64,000 bases of DNA from Filimonas effusa (GCF_004118675.1 NZ_SDHZ01000001.1:372001-436000); one strand, 5' to 3'; shown: positions 40,083 through 48,741, counted from the stretch's first letter. The notes: generated by a model not told the origin, from the sequence alone. Translations and numbers: made by a program.

Positions 40083-41153
40083 CTATCGTTTGTAGAGTAT
40101 AACTGAATCTTTTTGGATTTTATAAGTGAAATTTCCGGTAAGCTGAAGTGCTTCCAATACCTGCTCCAGGGTCTCGTCCTTAAAATCCCCCGTATAAGTG
40201 CCTTGCTTTAACTGTGCATCATCTATTATAATATGTATATTAAACCAGTGTTCCAGTCGCGATATGGCGCCTTCAAGGCTCTCGCCGCGGAAGGATAGAC
40301 CAGGACGTGTCCATTGCTGCGCTATAGACCCTGTATCGGATGGATCAGCCTCTATCCTGTCGATCCAGTATAAAGACGGCGTGCTGCCGTGCTTACCCGG
40401 ACCAGTAGAACTCCTGTTGGCTACTACTAGTTTGTTGCCGGGAATCAGCCTGATTTTGCTTTCTGGATTTACTTTTAAGGATACCTCTACTGCACCACTC
40501 ACCAGCACTGTCTCTGCGGTTTTCTCATTACCATAACTTCTTACGTTAAAGGAAGTGCCCAGTACCTTTATCTTCATGTTGCTGGTATGTATGATCATGG
40601 GTCTTGCTGCATCTTTCTTTACGTCAAAAAATGCCTCCCCTGTAAGCCAGGCTACACGTTCCCCTTTACGGAAATCTGCATTGTAGGTAAGTTTACTGTC
40701 TGCGTTTAGCCATACATTGGTGCCATCTGGCAACTGTATCTGTCTTTTGGAACCATGTGAGGCGAGAACTGTTTCATATTGCTGCGGTTCTTGTATAGTC
40801 TTCAGGTGGTTATTCCTGTTATAAATAAAGAAGGCACATGCAGCAGCAGCGCTTCCTGCTATCATCCATCCAGCCAAACGCATCGGTAGGGTCCGGTTCT
40901 TTTTTCTGGAAGATGTAGGCGCTGGTACACGGCCTGCTAACCGTTCAAGATGTCTGCTGAATGCCGTATCTGCATCCGGAATCGATGAAACAGGTGATTG
41001 GAAATGATAAGTTTGACGGATGCGAACCAATTCCGCTTCCATTTCCGGGTATTGTATCAATATTTCATTTAGCTCCTGTTGTTCTGCTTCTGTAGCCTGG
41101 TTGTCCAGGACCAGCATGGCAAGTAGCTGCAATCTTTCTTGAAGCAAGTTCAT
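40083..41153 (-). CDS. FecR-family anti-sigma factor
   Basis: 356 aa from the ATG giving MNLLQERLQLLAMLVLDNQATE; the frame extends 12 hydrophobic codons upstream but those overlap no known domain. It has an N-terminal cytoplasmic sigma-binding region, one transmembrane helix at about 95-115 (MIAGSAAAACAFFIYN), a periplasmic FecR domain (LPDGTNVWLNADSKLTYNA, GEAFFDVKKDAARP, VLGTSFNVRSYG) and a C-terminal DUF4974-like segment (LEGAISRLEHWFNIHI, DETLEQVLEALQLTG) that contacts STN domains. It lies 58 bp after the sigma gene and 55 bp before SusC, the standard trans-envelope signalling order. Confidence 0.94.
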   Translation of the reverse strand: MNLLQERLQLLAMLVLDNQATEAEQQELNEILIQYPEMEAELVRIRQTYHFQSPVSSIPDADTAFSRHLERLAGRVPAPTSSRKKNRTLPMRLAGWMIAGSAAAACAFFIYNRNNHLKTIQEPQQYETVLASHGSKRQIQLPDGTNVWLNADSKLTYNADFRKGERVAWLTGEAFFDVKKDAARPMIIHTSNMKIKVLGTSFNVRSYGNEKTAETVLVSGAVEVSLKVNPESKIRLIPGNKLVVANRSSTGPGKHGSTPSLYWIDRIEADPSDTGSIAQQWTRPGLSFRGESLEGAISRLEHWFNIHIIIDDAQLKQGTYTGDFKDETLEQVLEALQLTGNFTYKIQKDSVILYKR

Positions 41154-41211
41154 ACATACAAGACACAAAAAGCAGGACAGGAATACCAAAGAGAAATAAA
41201 AAAAAGATAAT

Positions 41212-41796
41212 TTAATTTTTGTCCCTGAAAATAGGCGACGTTAATTGTAAGGCGGGCAGGGAGTTAAGTAGTTTTTTAATACCGATGGATATCTGGTTTC
41301 GCACGGTGGGAAGCGATAATTCCAGTACATCCGCTGTTTCCTGGTAGGAGAGTCCTTCTATTTTTACCAGTTGAAAAATAATACGGCACTGCGGAGGAAG
41401 GCTGTTGATAGCCTGGTTGATACGCCGTACCGATTCTCCCGATATGAAAATATCTTCAGGATGCCGCCAGGTAATACTGGCATCGAACGCAAAACTATCG
41501 ATGGTGTATTCAACCTGCTTATCGCTCCGGGTGACCTGGTTGATAGAGTAGTTTTTGGTTAATGTAAACAGGTAAGCCTTCAGGTTTTCTATTTTATGAA
41601 GCTGGGATGCCATTTCCCAAACCTTGATAAATGTGTCGGACACAACTTCCTCCGCAGCCTGGTAATTCTTTGTAAATGAATAACTAAAACGGAAAAGAGA
41701 GGGAAATAATAGTTTATATAAAGACTCGTAAGCCTTCATGTCATTATGATAAGCAATTCGTTCTTGTAGTTCCTTAATATAGGTAAGAGTATTCAT
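41212..41796 (-). CDS. ECF-type RNA polymerase sigma factor (central PUL)
   Basis: 194 aa. Sigma region 2 (YESLYKLLFPSLFRFSYSFTKNYQAAEEVVSDTFIKVWE) and region 4 (INSLPPQCRIIFQLVKIEGLSYQETADVLELSLPTVRNQI) are both complete. It belongs to the Bacteroidota ECF group that works with FecR and an STN-carrying SusC. It is the first gene of the operon ending at 21012. Upstream, on the minus strand, are a -7-like TATCTTTA (41821-41814) and the LacI operator-like site 41831-41846, so both an ECF circuit and a LacI repressor may control expression. Confidence 0.95.
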   Translation of the reverse strand: MNTLTYIKELQERIAYHNDMKAYESLYKLLFPSLFRFSYSFTKNYQAAEEVVSDTFIKVWEMASQLHKIENLKAYLFTLTKNYSINQVTRSDKQVEYTIDSFAFDASITWRHPEDIFISGESVRRINQAINSLPPQCRIIFQLVKIEGLSYQETADVLELSLPTVRNQISIGIKKLLNSLPALQLTSPIFRDKN

Positions 41797-41830
41797 CAGG
41801 CCGCATGTGAAACTAAAGATAGGGTATTTT

Positions 41831-41846
41831 TTGAAATCGATTGCAT
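41831..41846. promoter_or_regulatory. LacI operator-like site upstream of the central PUL operon
   Basis: TTGAAATCGATTGCAT shares its first 12 bases with the perfect palindrome at 17624-17639 and keeps the central CG and most of the dyad. It lies 35 bp upstream of the ECF sigma start codon, next to the -7-like TATCTTTA on the minus strand, so it would fall in the promoter. A weaker relative with the AATCGATT core is at 42186-42201. Confidence 0.6.
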
Positions 41847-42096
41847 AATGATTATTTGGGTAAGGAAAGAGAGTTTGGTTTATTGTTTTATTTTAAAAAT
41901 ATTGACAATTAACTGCTTGTGAATTTGTTGTTAGCGGGAAATAACAGATTTTACTTCTTTTCTTACCGTTGACCACAAATGCTTATTCTGCGTAGGCAAT
42001 ACGCATAAAATTTGTTCATATTAAAATGGAGCTGCGAAAAGCCGTTTCTGTCCATCTACGAAAAAGTACGCTTTAAATACGGACGATGAGTATACA

Positions 42097-42243
42097 ATGA
42101 GTATGCACAAGAGCTACTTTAAGCGAACACAGCCCCTTCATACCGCCTCACAAGTTTTTCAACTTGACGAGGAACTGCCGGCAGGAATAATCGATTGTAA
42201 TATTTGGTTGAAACATCATCGGGAAAAGATAATAAAGTATTAA
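42097..42243 (+). CDS. Possible 48-residue small protein, unrecognised
   Basis: An ATG-to-TAA frame of 48 codons begins MSMHKSYFKRTQPLHTAS and ends WLKHHREKIIKY. It is rich in Lys and His, with no signal peptide or transmembrane segment. No convincing ribosome-binding site precedes it, and the operator-like AATCGATT core falls inside it. It may be chance; it is listed because the surrounding 517 bp is otherwise unassigned. Confidence 0.2.
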   Translation: MSMHKSYFKRTQPLHTASQVFQLDEELPAGIIDCNIWLKHHREKIIKY

Positions 42244-42313
42244 TTCTTAAAGGCTTTGCCTGCTAGCTTTACACAATCAATCTTATTGTAATCATTCATT
42301 TAATACTCCTGCT

Positions 42314-43267
42314 ATGTTATCAAGGCATTTGGGGATAACTGCGTTGTTGGTTCTTAACCTGTCTGGTCTCTTTTATTCCTGTAAAAAGGATAGTACCGCT
42401 TCTACAGAGGGAGAATCCACTAATGGCAGTGTTGTTACAGTAAAAGCGGCAGGCATACTGAATGGCGTAAATCTGCAGCCCTCTTATTACAATAACGGGA
42501 ATCCTGTTATCGACTGGGCCCTTATGAAACAACAGACCAAAATTAAAACCGTTCGTATTGAAATCGAACCGGGGTTCGAAACCCAGGCAAAGAACTGGAT
42601 TTCCGGTGCAGTTAGTAATGGCTTTGCCGTAATTGCTACTTATCACAAGTACACAGTATTGGGATCGGATAACGTTAGTGATTTGAATGCCGCTGCCAAC
42701 TGGTGGCTGGCTAATTATGCGCAGTTGTCAAAAGCAGGTGCCTTTACTATAAACCTGATAAATGAATGGGGAAGTCATAATCTCTCAGCCAATGCTTATG
42801 CCAGTGCTTATAACACAGCTATAGAAACTGTAAGAAAAGTGTATTCCGGAAAGATCATTATAGATATTCCGGGGTGGGGACAGGAAACCGCCGTAGCGGC
42901 AGCGGCGGCTAAGGGATATAATGGAGGGATCAAAATAAAGGATACCAACTACATTCTTTCTGCTCATATCTATCCTGGAGCCTGGAATCAGGCTAAAAAC
43001 AGGTATGTAAATACTTCCGATATAGACGACTTGATTAGCGCAGGCGTACCCTGCATGATCGGAGAATTTGGCAACGCAGGCGGTAGCGGCGCCAACTGGT
43101 CTGCAATTGTTGACTACGCTAAAACAAAAGGGCTGGCGGTTTTAGGCTGGTGTTGGAATGGGGATGGAAATGATATGAATATGGTGGCGCCCTCCTGGGC
43201 TACTAATGCTACCGCAACTGCTTTTAGCCTTAATAACTACTTTAACGTCGTGTATGATAAGCTGTAA
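42314..43267 (+). CDS. GH5-family endo-glycanase, mannanase-like lipoprotein
   Basis: 317 aa. The signal ends in FYSC-KKD (Cys23), so it is a lipoprotein. The TIM barrel has INLINEWGSHN with acid/base Glu151, IIDIPGWGQ, and CMIGEFGNAG with nucleophile Glu251, followed by LGWCWNGDGNDMNMV. The order and wording (GWGQ, IGEFG, GW.W.G) are like bacterial GH5 subfamily 8 endo-beta-1,4-mannanases, which this resembles in size. It stands alone on the plus strand between the central PUL and the GH98/esterase pair. Mannan or glucomannan would accompany xylan in wood and cereals; a xylanase role within GH5 cannot be excluded. Confidence 0.85.
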   Translation: MLSRHLGITALLVLNLSGLFYSCKKDSTASTEGESTNGSVVTVKAAGILNGVNLQPSYYNNGNPVIDWALMKQQTKIKTVRIEIEPGFETQAKNWISGAVSNGFAVIATYHKYTVLGSDNVSDLNAAANWWLANYAQLSKAGAFTINLINEWGSHNLSANAYASAYNTAIETVRKVYSGKIIIDIPGWGQETAVAAAAAKGYNGGIKIKDTNYILSAHIYPGAWNQAKNRYVNTSDIDDLISAGVPCMIGEFGNAGGSGANWSAIVDYAKTKGLAVLGWCWNGDGNDMNMVAPSWATNATATAFSLNNYFNVVYDKL

Positions 43268-43287
43268 GGCCGGCAGTAATAATTAGT

Positions 43288-43331
43288 AAAAAATGGCACA
43301 AATGTTTAAATAAACACCTGTGCCATTTTTT
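43288..43331. terminator. Bidirectional terminator between GH5 and GH98 genes
   Basis: AAAAAATGGCACA (43288-43300) pairs with TGTGCCATTTTTT (43319-43331). The inner part TGTTTA/TAAACA also pairs after a 2x2 mismatch. A- and T-runs flank both sides, suiting convergent genes. Its inner sequence ACAAATGTTTAAA is shared with 12526 and 48006. Confidence 0.8.
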
Positions 43332-43340
43332 AAAGAACTG

Positions 43341-46313
43341 CTATTGTTTAATAACTGGCAGCGAAACATGTATGCCGCTGTTATTGAAAACATTGATGAA
43401 ATACATACCCGGAGGTAGTTTTGATACATTTACCTGTTCTGCATTGCCTTTAATGCGTCTTATTTCCACGCGTTTGCCCGTGGCGTCACATAATGTTAGT
43501 TGATCTCCTGCTTTCCAGCGGCTGTCTAAGCGTACGGTTACATGGTGTACGGCAGGGTTGGGAAATATTTCAATACCTGCCGTTTTAGCCGTCAGCTTCT
43601 GTGCCTTGTCGTCATTGCTGGTAACCGATGTTGCCATAACGGTACTGAGCCCGCTGGTACACGCTGCTGCCGTACCGCCCACTACTTCCATATAATCTAC
43701 ATTGGGTAAGCCGCTGGTGCCGGTAGCTTCCAGTCTTATATCCCTGATACCAGATGTAAAGCTGGTATATACAGTAACCGTACTCCAGTTGGTCCATGAG
43801 CCGGTAGAAGGAAAGCTGACATTGGCGGCTACAACAGTGCCGTTTATCAGTAGGTTGGCTGCCCGGGTATCGATAGAGGCATACCGGAAGGTAAATGATT
43901 TAGTGCCGGTTGAGGCGAAATTTACTTTCCAGTTGATACCGTTACCGGCAGCGTTATCGGTATTCGCAAAACCCGCGCCGGTATAACCTCCGTTATTACT
44001 GTCTACAGTGCCGTTAACGCTGCAGAAACCTGTTGTGTTTTCCTGTATGATATTGCCGCCGCTGCTTATCGGCACTATCTCTATGTTATCAAAATACACC
44101 CCGTTGGAAGCTGCTCCGCTCGCACGAAACTCAATAACGTTGTTGCCTGCATTTAGTGTAATATTTTGTGTTTGCACAGCCCAGGCGCTGTTGCTGTCTG
44201 TTTGATTGAAAACAGGAGTAGCTACCAGGCTGCCGTTGACATAAATACCTATGGTGTTTACATTGCCTCCGGTTAAAGAATAACGGGTGCGCAATTGGTA
44301 ACTGCCGGCATATTGAAGGCTAACGGTATCACGTATACTGGCTGCCGCATTGGTGCCAAAACGCAGATAACCCTGCCCTGTATAGCTGCGTACGGTGCCG
44401 CTGGCGCCATTGGCTGTATTGCCGTTGATGCTTCTATAGTCAAAATGTTCCGCTTCATGTTGTAGCGGTCCTGCATAAATGGGCGGCTGTGTAGGAGTAA
44501 CTAATGTGGCAGTTGTATAGGAGGTTAGCCTGCCCGTGGCGGTACCCGCACAGTTAATGGTAATATCCAATGGCCCGTTGTGTTGTACCGTTAAGGTAAA
44601 CACGCCACCCGACCAACTGCCTGATACAGCGCTTGCCTGGTGGCTGCCTCTGTCCGTATACGACCACGTAGGTTGTGTACTGGCACCATTGATACGGATG
44701 ATATCCGTTTTTAAGCCGGTATTGATGACATTATCGTAATTGTTGAGATAAATATTCAGCCTGTTGGAGTACTCTTTAATAACACCTGCGGAATACTGGG
44801 CATAACTCAGCTCCATGGAGCTACAAGTGTTGTATTTAAAGGGGATGGAGGCTGTGGCCGTTTGATTTGTTTTAAACGGGTTGTACGTAACCCAGCCATT
44901 CTCATGCCGTCCGGCATACAAGGTGCCGGTATATTCAGAAGGAAACAAGGTGTTCATCTCGTTTACCTTGGCGGTAATATTCGGCCAGCGGCTGGCATAG
45001 GCCGATTTGTTGATCTTCACCTGGAAAGAATTAGCATCCGTATCGTCAAGCTGGTAGGCGATGGGAATAGACGGGTACCGGCCTGTTTTCTTGAAAAAGC
45101 TTTTGTTGAGTTCATAGTTGCCGTCAGTATCCATGCGGTACAATCCTTCAAACAGCGTCTGCGGTGTACTGTATTGATCCTGGTTGCTGCCGCTGCTTAC
45201 ATCATTTACGATGATCACCTTGGTACGGTCGATCACTTCCCTGCGGGTGGGAATGCGTACATGACCATCCAGTATTTTCCGGAACAGGTCCAGGTTCACA
45301 TTATAAAGCTGCGGGTAAAATTCCCAGCGCCGCGTGGTAAACCCGTCAGGCGTTGCCGCGGTATTTAGTTCGCGCGACTGTTGTGTCATAATTAATTCCG
45401 TGCCGTCAATCACTGTCTGCCCTGTAAGCATAATATGCTCCAGGTGAGGGGCTACGCCGGTCGCTGGTGTAAAATTCGCATGGGTGCCGGTAGAATCTGT
45501 CCAGCCGGTTTCATCATAACGGATACCATATTGTCCTGCATAACCCGACATATACGCACCCATACACGTGCTTTCCATATCGTGCTGGTAGGTCTGTTGC
45601 GTGTACTTCTCACAAAGAATATAATTCTCTGTATAGTTACGGCAGGCCGCCGCAAATGCTGCATTTCTTTTGAGCATACCAATAGGATTGATGTTGGGAT
45701 TCCACTGGTTCGGACACCAGCTTACTACCAGGTAGCCGCCATAACGGTTACTCAGCTGCAGCAGGTTGGCAAACAAGTTAATACGGTCGGCCCAGGGCGG
45801 CGAGAGCGGATCGTAGCTGCTGGAACTGGGAGGTTGCAAACTGCCGTCAAATCCCCAGAACTGCTCGGCATAGCTGAAGCCAATGAAGTTCGGGTAGTCG
45901 CGGTAAAACTCCTCATAAACGGTGAGGTCCGATTGCGAAAAGTGTTGAAAACCACCGCTGGACTGCTGTATCATTGCCCATACGCGGTTCTCTGCACATA
46001 CTCTTAACCACGATTTCGCTATTTCATAACCATACTCTGCCTGTAACCATTTGCTGGTAAGCCGGTCGTGATTAATAGAAATAGAAATATTGAAAACGAC
46101 GTAAGGGCGAATATCAGCAGGAACCATATTGATGATCTTCTGCGGATCTGCCTGGTTCCAGGAATCAATGTGTATCAGCCACATCGGTTGTGAAGGTGAT
46201 ATAGGCCGGCGTAGTGGGGCCGACTGCGCATGTAATGCAAATGGTGCAAACAATAGTAGGGCTATGAGCCAGGCAAAACGATGCCTGCTCTTTAGCAAGA
46301 GTGTAGATTTCAT
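43341..46313 (-). CDS. GH98 endo-glycanase with two CBMs and a T9SS sorting domain
   Basis: 990 aa. Signal peptide to about residue 29 (FALHAQ). The GH98 catalytic module starts LRRPISPSQPMWLIHIDSWN and continues DIRPYVVFNISISINHD. Candidate catalytic residues are Glu150 (GFSYAEQFWGF) and Glu306 (VIDGTELIM). A GH98 C-terminal beta region runs to about 605. Then come a CBM6/35-like module about 618-748 (QHEAEHFDYRS, YFDNIEIV), a second CBM about 757-880 (GFCSVNGT, LPNVDYMEV) and a T9SS type A sorting domain about 914-990 (IEIFPNPAVHHVTV, PPGMYFINV). GH98 includes blood-group endo-beta-galactosidases and a Bacteroides glucuronoarabinoxylan endo-xylanase; the locus favours xylan. Confidence 0.88.
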   Translation of the reverse strand: MKSTLLLKSRHRFAWLIALLLFAPFALHAQSAPLRRPISPSQPMWLIHIDSWNQADPQKIINMVPADIRPYVVFNISISINHDRLTSKWLQAEYGYEIAKSWLRVCAENRVWAMIQQSSGGFQHFSQSDLTVYEEFYRDYPNFIGFSYAEQFWGFDGSLQPPSSSSYDPLSPPWADRINLFANLLQLSNRYGGYLVVSWCPNQWNPNINPIGMLKRNAAFAAACRNYTENYILCEKYTQQTYQHDMESTCMGAYMSGYAGQYGIRYDETGWTDSTGTHANFTPATGVAPHLEHIMLTGQTVIDGTELIMTQQSRELNTAATPDGFTTRRWEFYPQLYNVNLDLFRKILDGHVRIPTRREVIDRTKVIIVNDVSSGSNQDQYSTPQTLFEGLYRMDTDGNYELNKSFFKKTGRYPSIPIAYQLDDTDANSFQVKINKSAYASRWPNITAKVNEMNTLFPSEYTGTLYAGRHENGWVTYNPFKTNQTATASIPFKYNTCSSMELSYAQYSAGVIKEYSNRLNIYLNNYDNVINTGLKTDIIRINGASTQPTWSYTDRGSHQASAVSGSWSGGVFTLTVQHNGPLDITINCAGTATGRLTSYTTATLVTPTQPPIYAGPLQHEAEHFDYRSINGNTANGASGTVRSYTGQGYLRFGTNAAASIRDTVSLQYAGSYQLRTRYSLTGGNVNTIGIYVNGSLVATPVFNQTDSNSAWAVQTQNITLNAGNNVIEFRASGAASNGVYFDNIEIVPISSGGNIIQENTTGFCSVNGTVDSNNGGYTGAGFANTDNAAGNGINWKVNFASTGTKSFTFRYASIDTRAANLLINGTVVAANVSFPSTGSWTNWSTVTVYTSFTSGIRDIRLEATGTSGLPNVDYMEVVGGTAAACTSGLSTVMATSVTSNDDKAQKLTAKTAGIEIFPNPAVHHVTVRLDSRWKAGDQLTLCDATGKRVEIRRIKGNAEQVNVSKLPPGMYFINVFNNSGIHVSLPVIKQ

Positions 46314-46357
46314 TGTTAAGCTTTAGCGTTAGTAATTATTGGATATTCGTAAAGTGT

Positions 46358-47869
46358 TTACTTTTTAAGAAAGGACTGGCTGGCTCGCTGCTGCCGTTTA
46401 TTGGATACTTGTACATAATAAACGCCTGTCGATAAAGAGGCTACATTCAACTCCTCCTGGTTTCCCTTTAACACACGGCGTTGAAGTGTTTTTCCTTGTG
46501 CATTAAAGAGTAGAAGCTGATCCCCTGGCTTCCAGTACTTACCAACCTTCACAATAATATAACTGGAAGCAGGGTTAGGGTATACTGAAATCTGCTGTTC
46601 TGCTGGCGTAACGTCCGATACATGCAGGTTCTTGCTTCCCGTACTGTCTGCCGCTACAGCAAGAATATTGGATGTACATGTAGCACCCGTACCTTCAGTT
46701 ACTTCCAGCCGGTCAATATTGGGTAAACCACTGCCACCGGTAGCTTCCAGCCTTACACTCGAAACTCCCGCACTTACAGAAGCAGGAACCGATATGGTAG
46801 TCCAGTTACTCCAGGAGCTGGTAGCAGGAAAATTGATATTCGCTGCCACGGTTACACCGTTGATCAACAGCTTCGCCGGCCGGTTGTCGATAGCAGCATA
46901 TCGGAAAGCAAAGGTCTGCGTGCCGGCATTGGGAAAGTTTACACTCCATCTTATACCATTACCAGCTGCATTATTGGTGTTCGCAAAACCGCTGCCTGTA
47001 TAACCCGGGTAATTAGTATCGATAGTGCCGTCTACATTGCAGAACCCAACGCTGTTCTCCTCTATAACAGCGCCGAGAGAAAACCTTTTAACAAAATTCC
47101 ATATCTCCTGGCTGGTGTTTACGCCGTTTACTGAATCCATGGAATACCAGTGCCCTTTACCAGCCAGTGTAATGAGTACTACTTCCGATTGCGCTAAACC
47201 AGGTCCCCAGTATCTTTTGGTGGCTACAGAATTGGGCTTGCTGGATGGGTAGGGTTGGGTGATCTGTGGAGTGGTGGGACATTGGTTCCTGTTGATCCAG
47301 CCATTGAGGTAAGTTCCCAGGTTATTATATGTGACCACATCATCGGCATCCCCATGTACATGAATGATGGGTACTGGACGGGAACTATTATAATTAGAGC
47401 CCCACAAAGGATAACCGGATACTGGTGCGAAAGCAGCAATCTTATTCGCTATTTGCGTTGCTGCATGATAAGTCATCATGCCCCCCATAGAAAAGCCGGA
47501 GAGATATACCCGGTTACGGTTAATAGCATAGCGCCGGTACATAGTGTCTATTATGGCAGTAATAAAATTGATATCAGAAGTGCCGCTGATATCCCATTGT
47601 TTATTAATACCACTGGGAAATACCACTGCAAACTTCGCCGTATCGGCGATAGGCTCCCATTTAGACGCATTTTGCTGGTAATCGGCGCCCTGCCCCGAAC
47701 CATGCATCGAAATAATCAAAGGTTGGTTCGCCGGCAGATTCGTTGGTACATACACGATCATGCTCCGGGTGGTGGATCCTACGGGTATGGTAACCTGTGC
47801 GGTGGTTTTACAGAAAAGCAGGCATAGAACGGCTAACGCCGCTAAGCTTTGGAAGTACATGTGTTTCAT
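46358..47869 (-). CDS. CE1/PHB-depolymerase-like esterase with CBM and T9SS sorting domain
   Basis: 503 aa with signal peptide (CKTTAQ). The alpha/beta-hydrolase domain (about 25-265) has oxyanion-region SMHGSGQGADYQ, nucleophile Ser127 in LSGFSMGGMM, Asp174 or Asp176 in VHGDADD, and His240 in GKGHWYSMD. This is the polyhydroxybutyrate-depolymerase/feruloyl-esterase group containing acetylxylan and feruloyl esterases. A CBM at about 273-393 closely resembles the second CBM of the GH98 encoded next. A T9SS sorting domain covers about 427-503 (ISVYPNPASSYIIVKV, STGVYYVQV). It is 44 bp upstream of GH98, so both are probably exported together to deacylate and cut xylan. Confidence 0.9.
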   Translation of the reverse strand: MKHMYFQSLAALAVLCLLFCKTTAQVTIPVGSTTRSMIVYVPTNLPANQPLIISMHGSGQGADYQQNASKWEPIADTAKFAVVFPSGINKQWDISGTSDINFITAIIDTMYRRYAINRNRVYLSGFSMGGMMTYHAATQIANKIAAFAPVSGYPLWGSNYNSSRPVPIIHVHGDADDVVTYNNLGTYLNGWINRNQCPTTPQITQPYPSSKPNSVATKRYWGPGLAQSEVVLITLAGKGHWYSMDSVNGVNTSQEIWNFVKRFSLGAVIEENSVGFCNVDGTIDTNYPGYTGSGFANTNNAAGNGIRWSVNFPNAGTQTFAFRYAAIDNRPAKLLINGVTVAANINFPATSSWSNWTTISVPASVSAGVSSVRLEATGGSGLPNIDRLEVTEGTGATCTSNILAVAADSTGSKNLHVSDVTPAEQQISVYPNPASSYIIVKVGKYWKPGDQLLLFNAQGKTLQRRVLKGNQEELNVASLSTGVYYVQVSNKRQQRASQSFLKK

Positions 47870-48005
47870 TGGATTTTATTGTGGTGTTGAAGATTTGTGC
47901 GTTATGGCATGTGTTTTTCCGATGTAAATAAATTAGTGGCAATCGATAGGCTGAAATTACCTCGGCAATGGAATGGGATATGGGACAGATGTATTATTTA
48001 CTGGT

Positions 48006-48021
48006 ACAAATGTTTAAAAAG
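48006..48021. repeat. Third copy of the ACAAATGTTTAAAAAG motif
   Basis: This 16-base sequence is identical to 12526-12541; the first 13 bases also occur at 43298-43310. It lies between the ECF sigma gene and the esterase, 137 bp upstream of the esterase start on the minus strand. Here it is not part of an obvious long hairpin, so the sequence itself, not only the fold, seems to be conserved. Confidence 0.5.
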
Positions 48022-48057
48022 ACGCCTTCTGTAGCTTTTGGAGCGCCCCGGGCTAAT

Positions 48058-48657
48058 CTATGGCTTTCCTATGCCCGCAATACAAAAAAGCAGTAGTAAG
48101 AACTCCCGGTTCTTCAGAAGGTCGGCCTTTAAAAAGGCCAGTGCTTGTGTCATATGACTGTTTACCGTGGCTACCGATATATTCATAATCCGGCTTACTT
48201 CTTCATAACTCTTGCCTTCCAGCTTGCAAAGACAGAAAACAAGTTTTCGTTGCGGAGTAAGCCTTTCAATAGCACGGTACAGGAGTTGATGGGTCTCTTT
48301 GTTCTCCAGTAACTGGTCTATGTTCAAATAGTGCCCGGGATGTCGCAGAAGTAACGTCTCCATTAGCCTATTGTCGGATGCTGCCTTTCTGAAGTAGTTG
48401 TAAATAATATGCTGGGCAATGGTAAAAAGATAAGATTGAAATGATTTTTCGGGGTTAACCTGTTCTCGGCTGTTCCATAATCTTATGAATACCTCCTGTA
48501 AAAGCTCGTCTGCAACATTTTTGTTTTTTACCAGGCGAAGCGTTCTCATATATAACGGCTTGCTATAGGCCTTGTAAAGCGCATTGAAAGCAGGCTCGTG
48601 ACCCCGTTGCAGTTGCAAAAGCAACTCTTTTTGATATATACTGTCTAAAATCTCCAA
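48058..48657 (-). CDS. ECF-type RNA polymerase sigma factor (second system)
   Basis: 199 aa. Region 2 (AFNALYKAYSKPLYMRTLRLVKNKNVADELLQEVFIRLWN) and region 4 (IERLTPQRKLVFCLCKLEGKSYEEVSRIMNISVATVNSHM) are complete; the tail is hydrophobic (FLLLLFCIAG). The start codon is TTG: no ATG occurs before residue 37, which is inside region 2, and an in-frame stop lies 7 codons upstream. A TAAGTTTG -7 element only about 17 bp upstream implies a very short leader. It is divergent from its presumed FecR partner, with 84 bp between them, unlike the collinear pair at 41 kb. Confidence 0.92.
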   Translation of the reverse strand: MEILDSIYQKELLLQLQRGHEPAFNALYKAYSKPLYMRTLRLVKNKNVADELLQEVFIRLWNSREQVNPEKSFQSYLFTIAQHIIYNYFRKAASDNRLMETLLLRHPGHYLNIDQLLENKETHQLLYRAIERLTPQRKLVFCLCKLEGKSYEEVSRIMNISVATVNSHMTQALAFLKADLLKNREFLLLLFCIAGIGKP

Positions 48658-48673
48658 ACCGGGTACTAAAAAA

Positions 48674-48681
48674 CAAACTTA
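48674..48681 (-). promoter_or_regulatory. TAnnTTTG -7 promoter element for the second ECF sigma gene
   Basis: On the minus strand the sequence reads TAAGTTTG, an exact match to the Bacteroidota -7 consensus TAnnTTTG. It is 16 bp before the TTG start, so the transcript leader would be about 10 nt. No clear -33 TTTG was found. Confidence 0.5.
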
Positions 48682-48741
48682 GTTTTTTTTTTATTCGGAC
48701 TCATTGTTTTTTCCGTCTTACGTGTATTACTAATAAAAAAC

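Larger units (their letters stand above)
41797..42313. other. 517-bp intergenic region between ECF sigma and GH5 genes
   Basis: This divergent region contains the operator-like site at 41831, a TGCGTA/TACGCA 6-bp inverted repeat (41989-42005), a direct repeat ATGAGTATRCA around 42086-42105, a small open frame (42097-42243) and another AATCGATT core at 42186-42201. No conserved gene was recognised. It presumably holds promoters in both directions. Confidence 0.6.
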
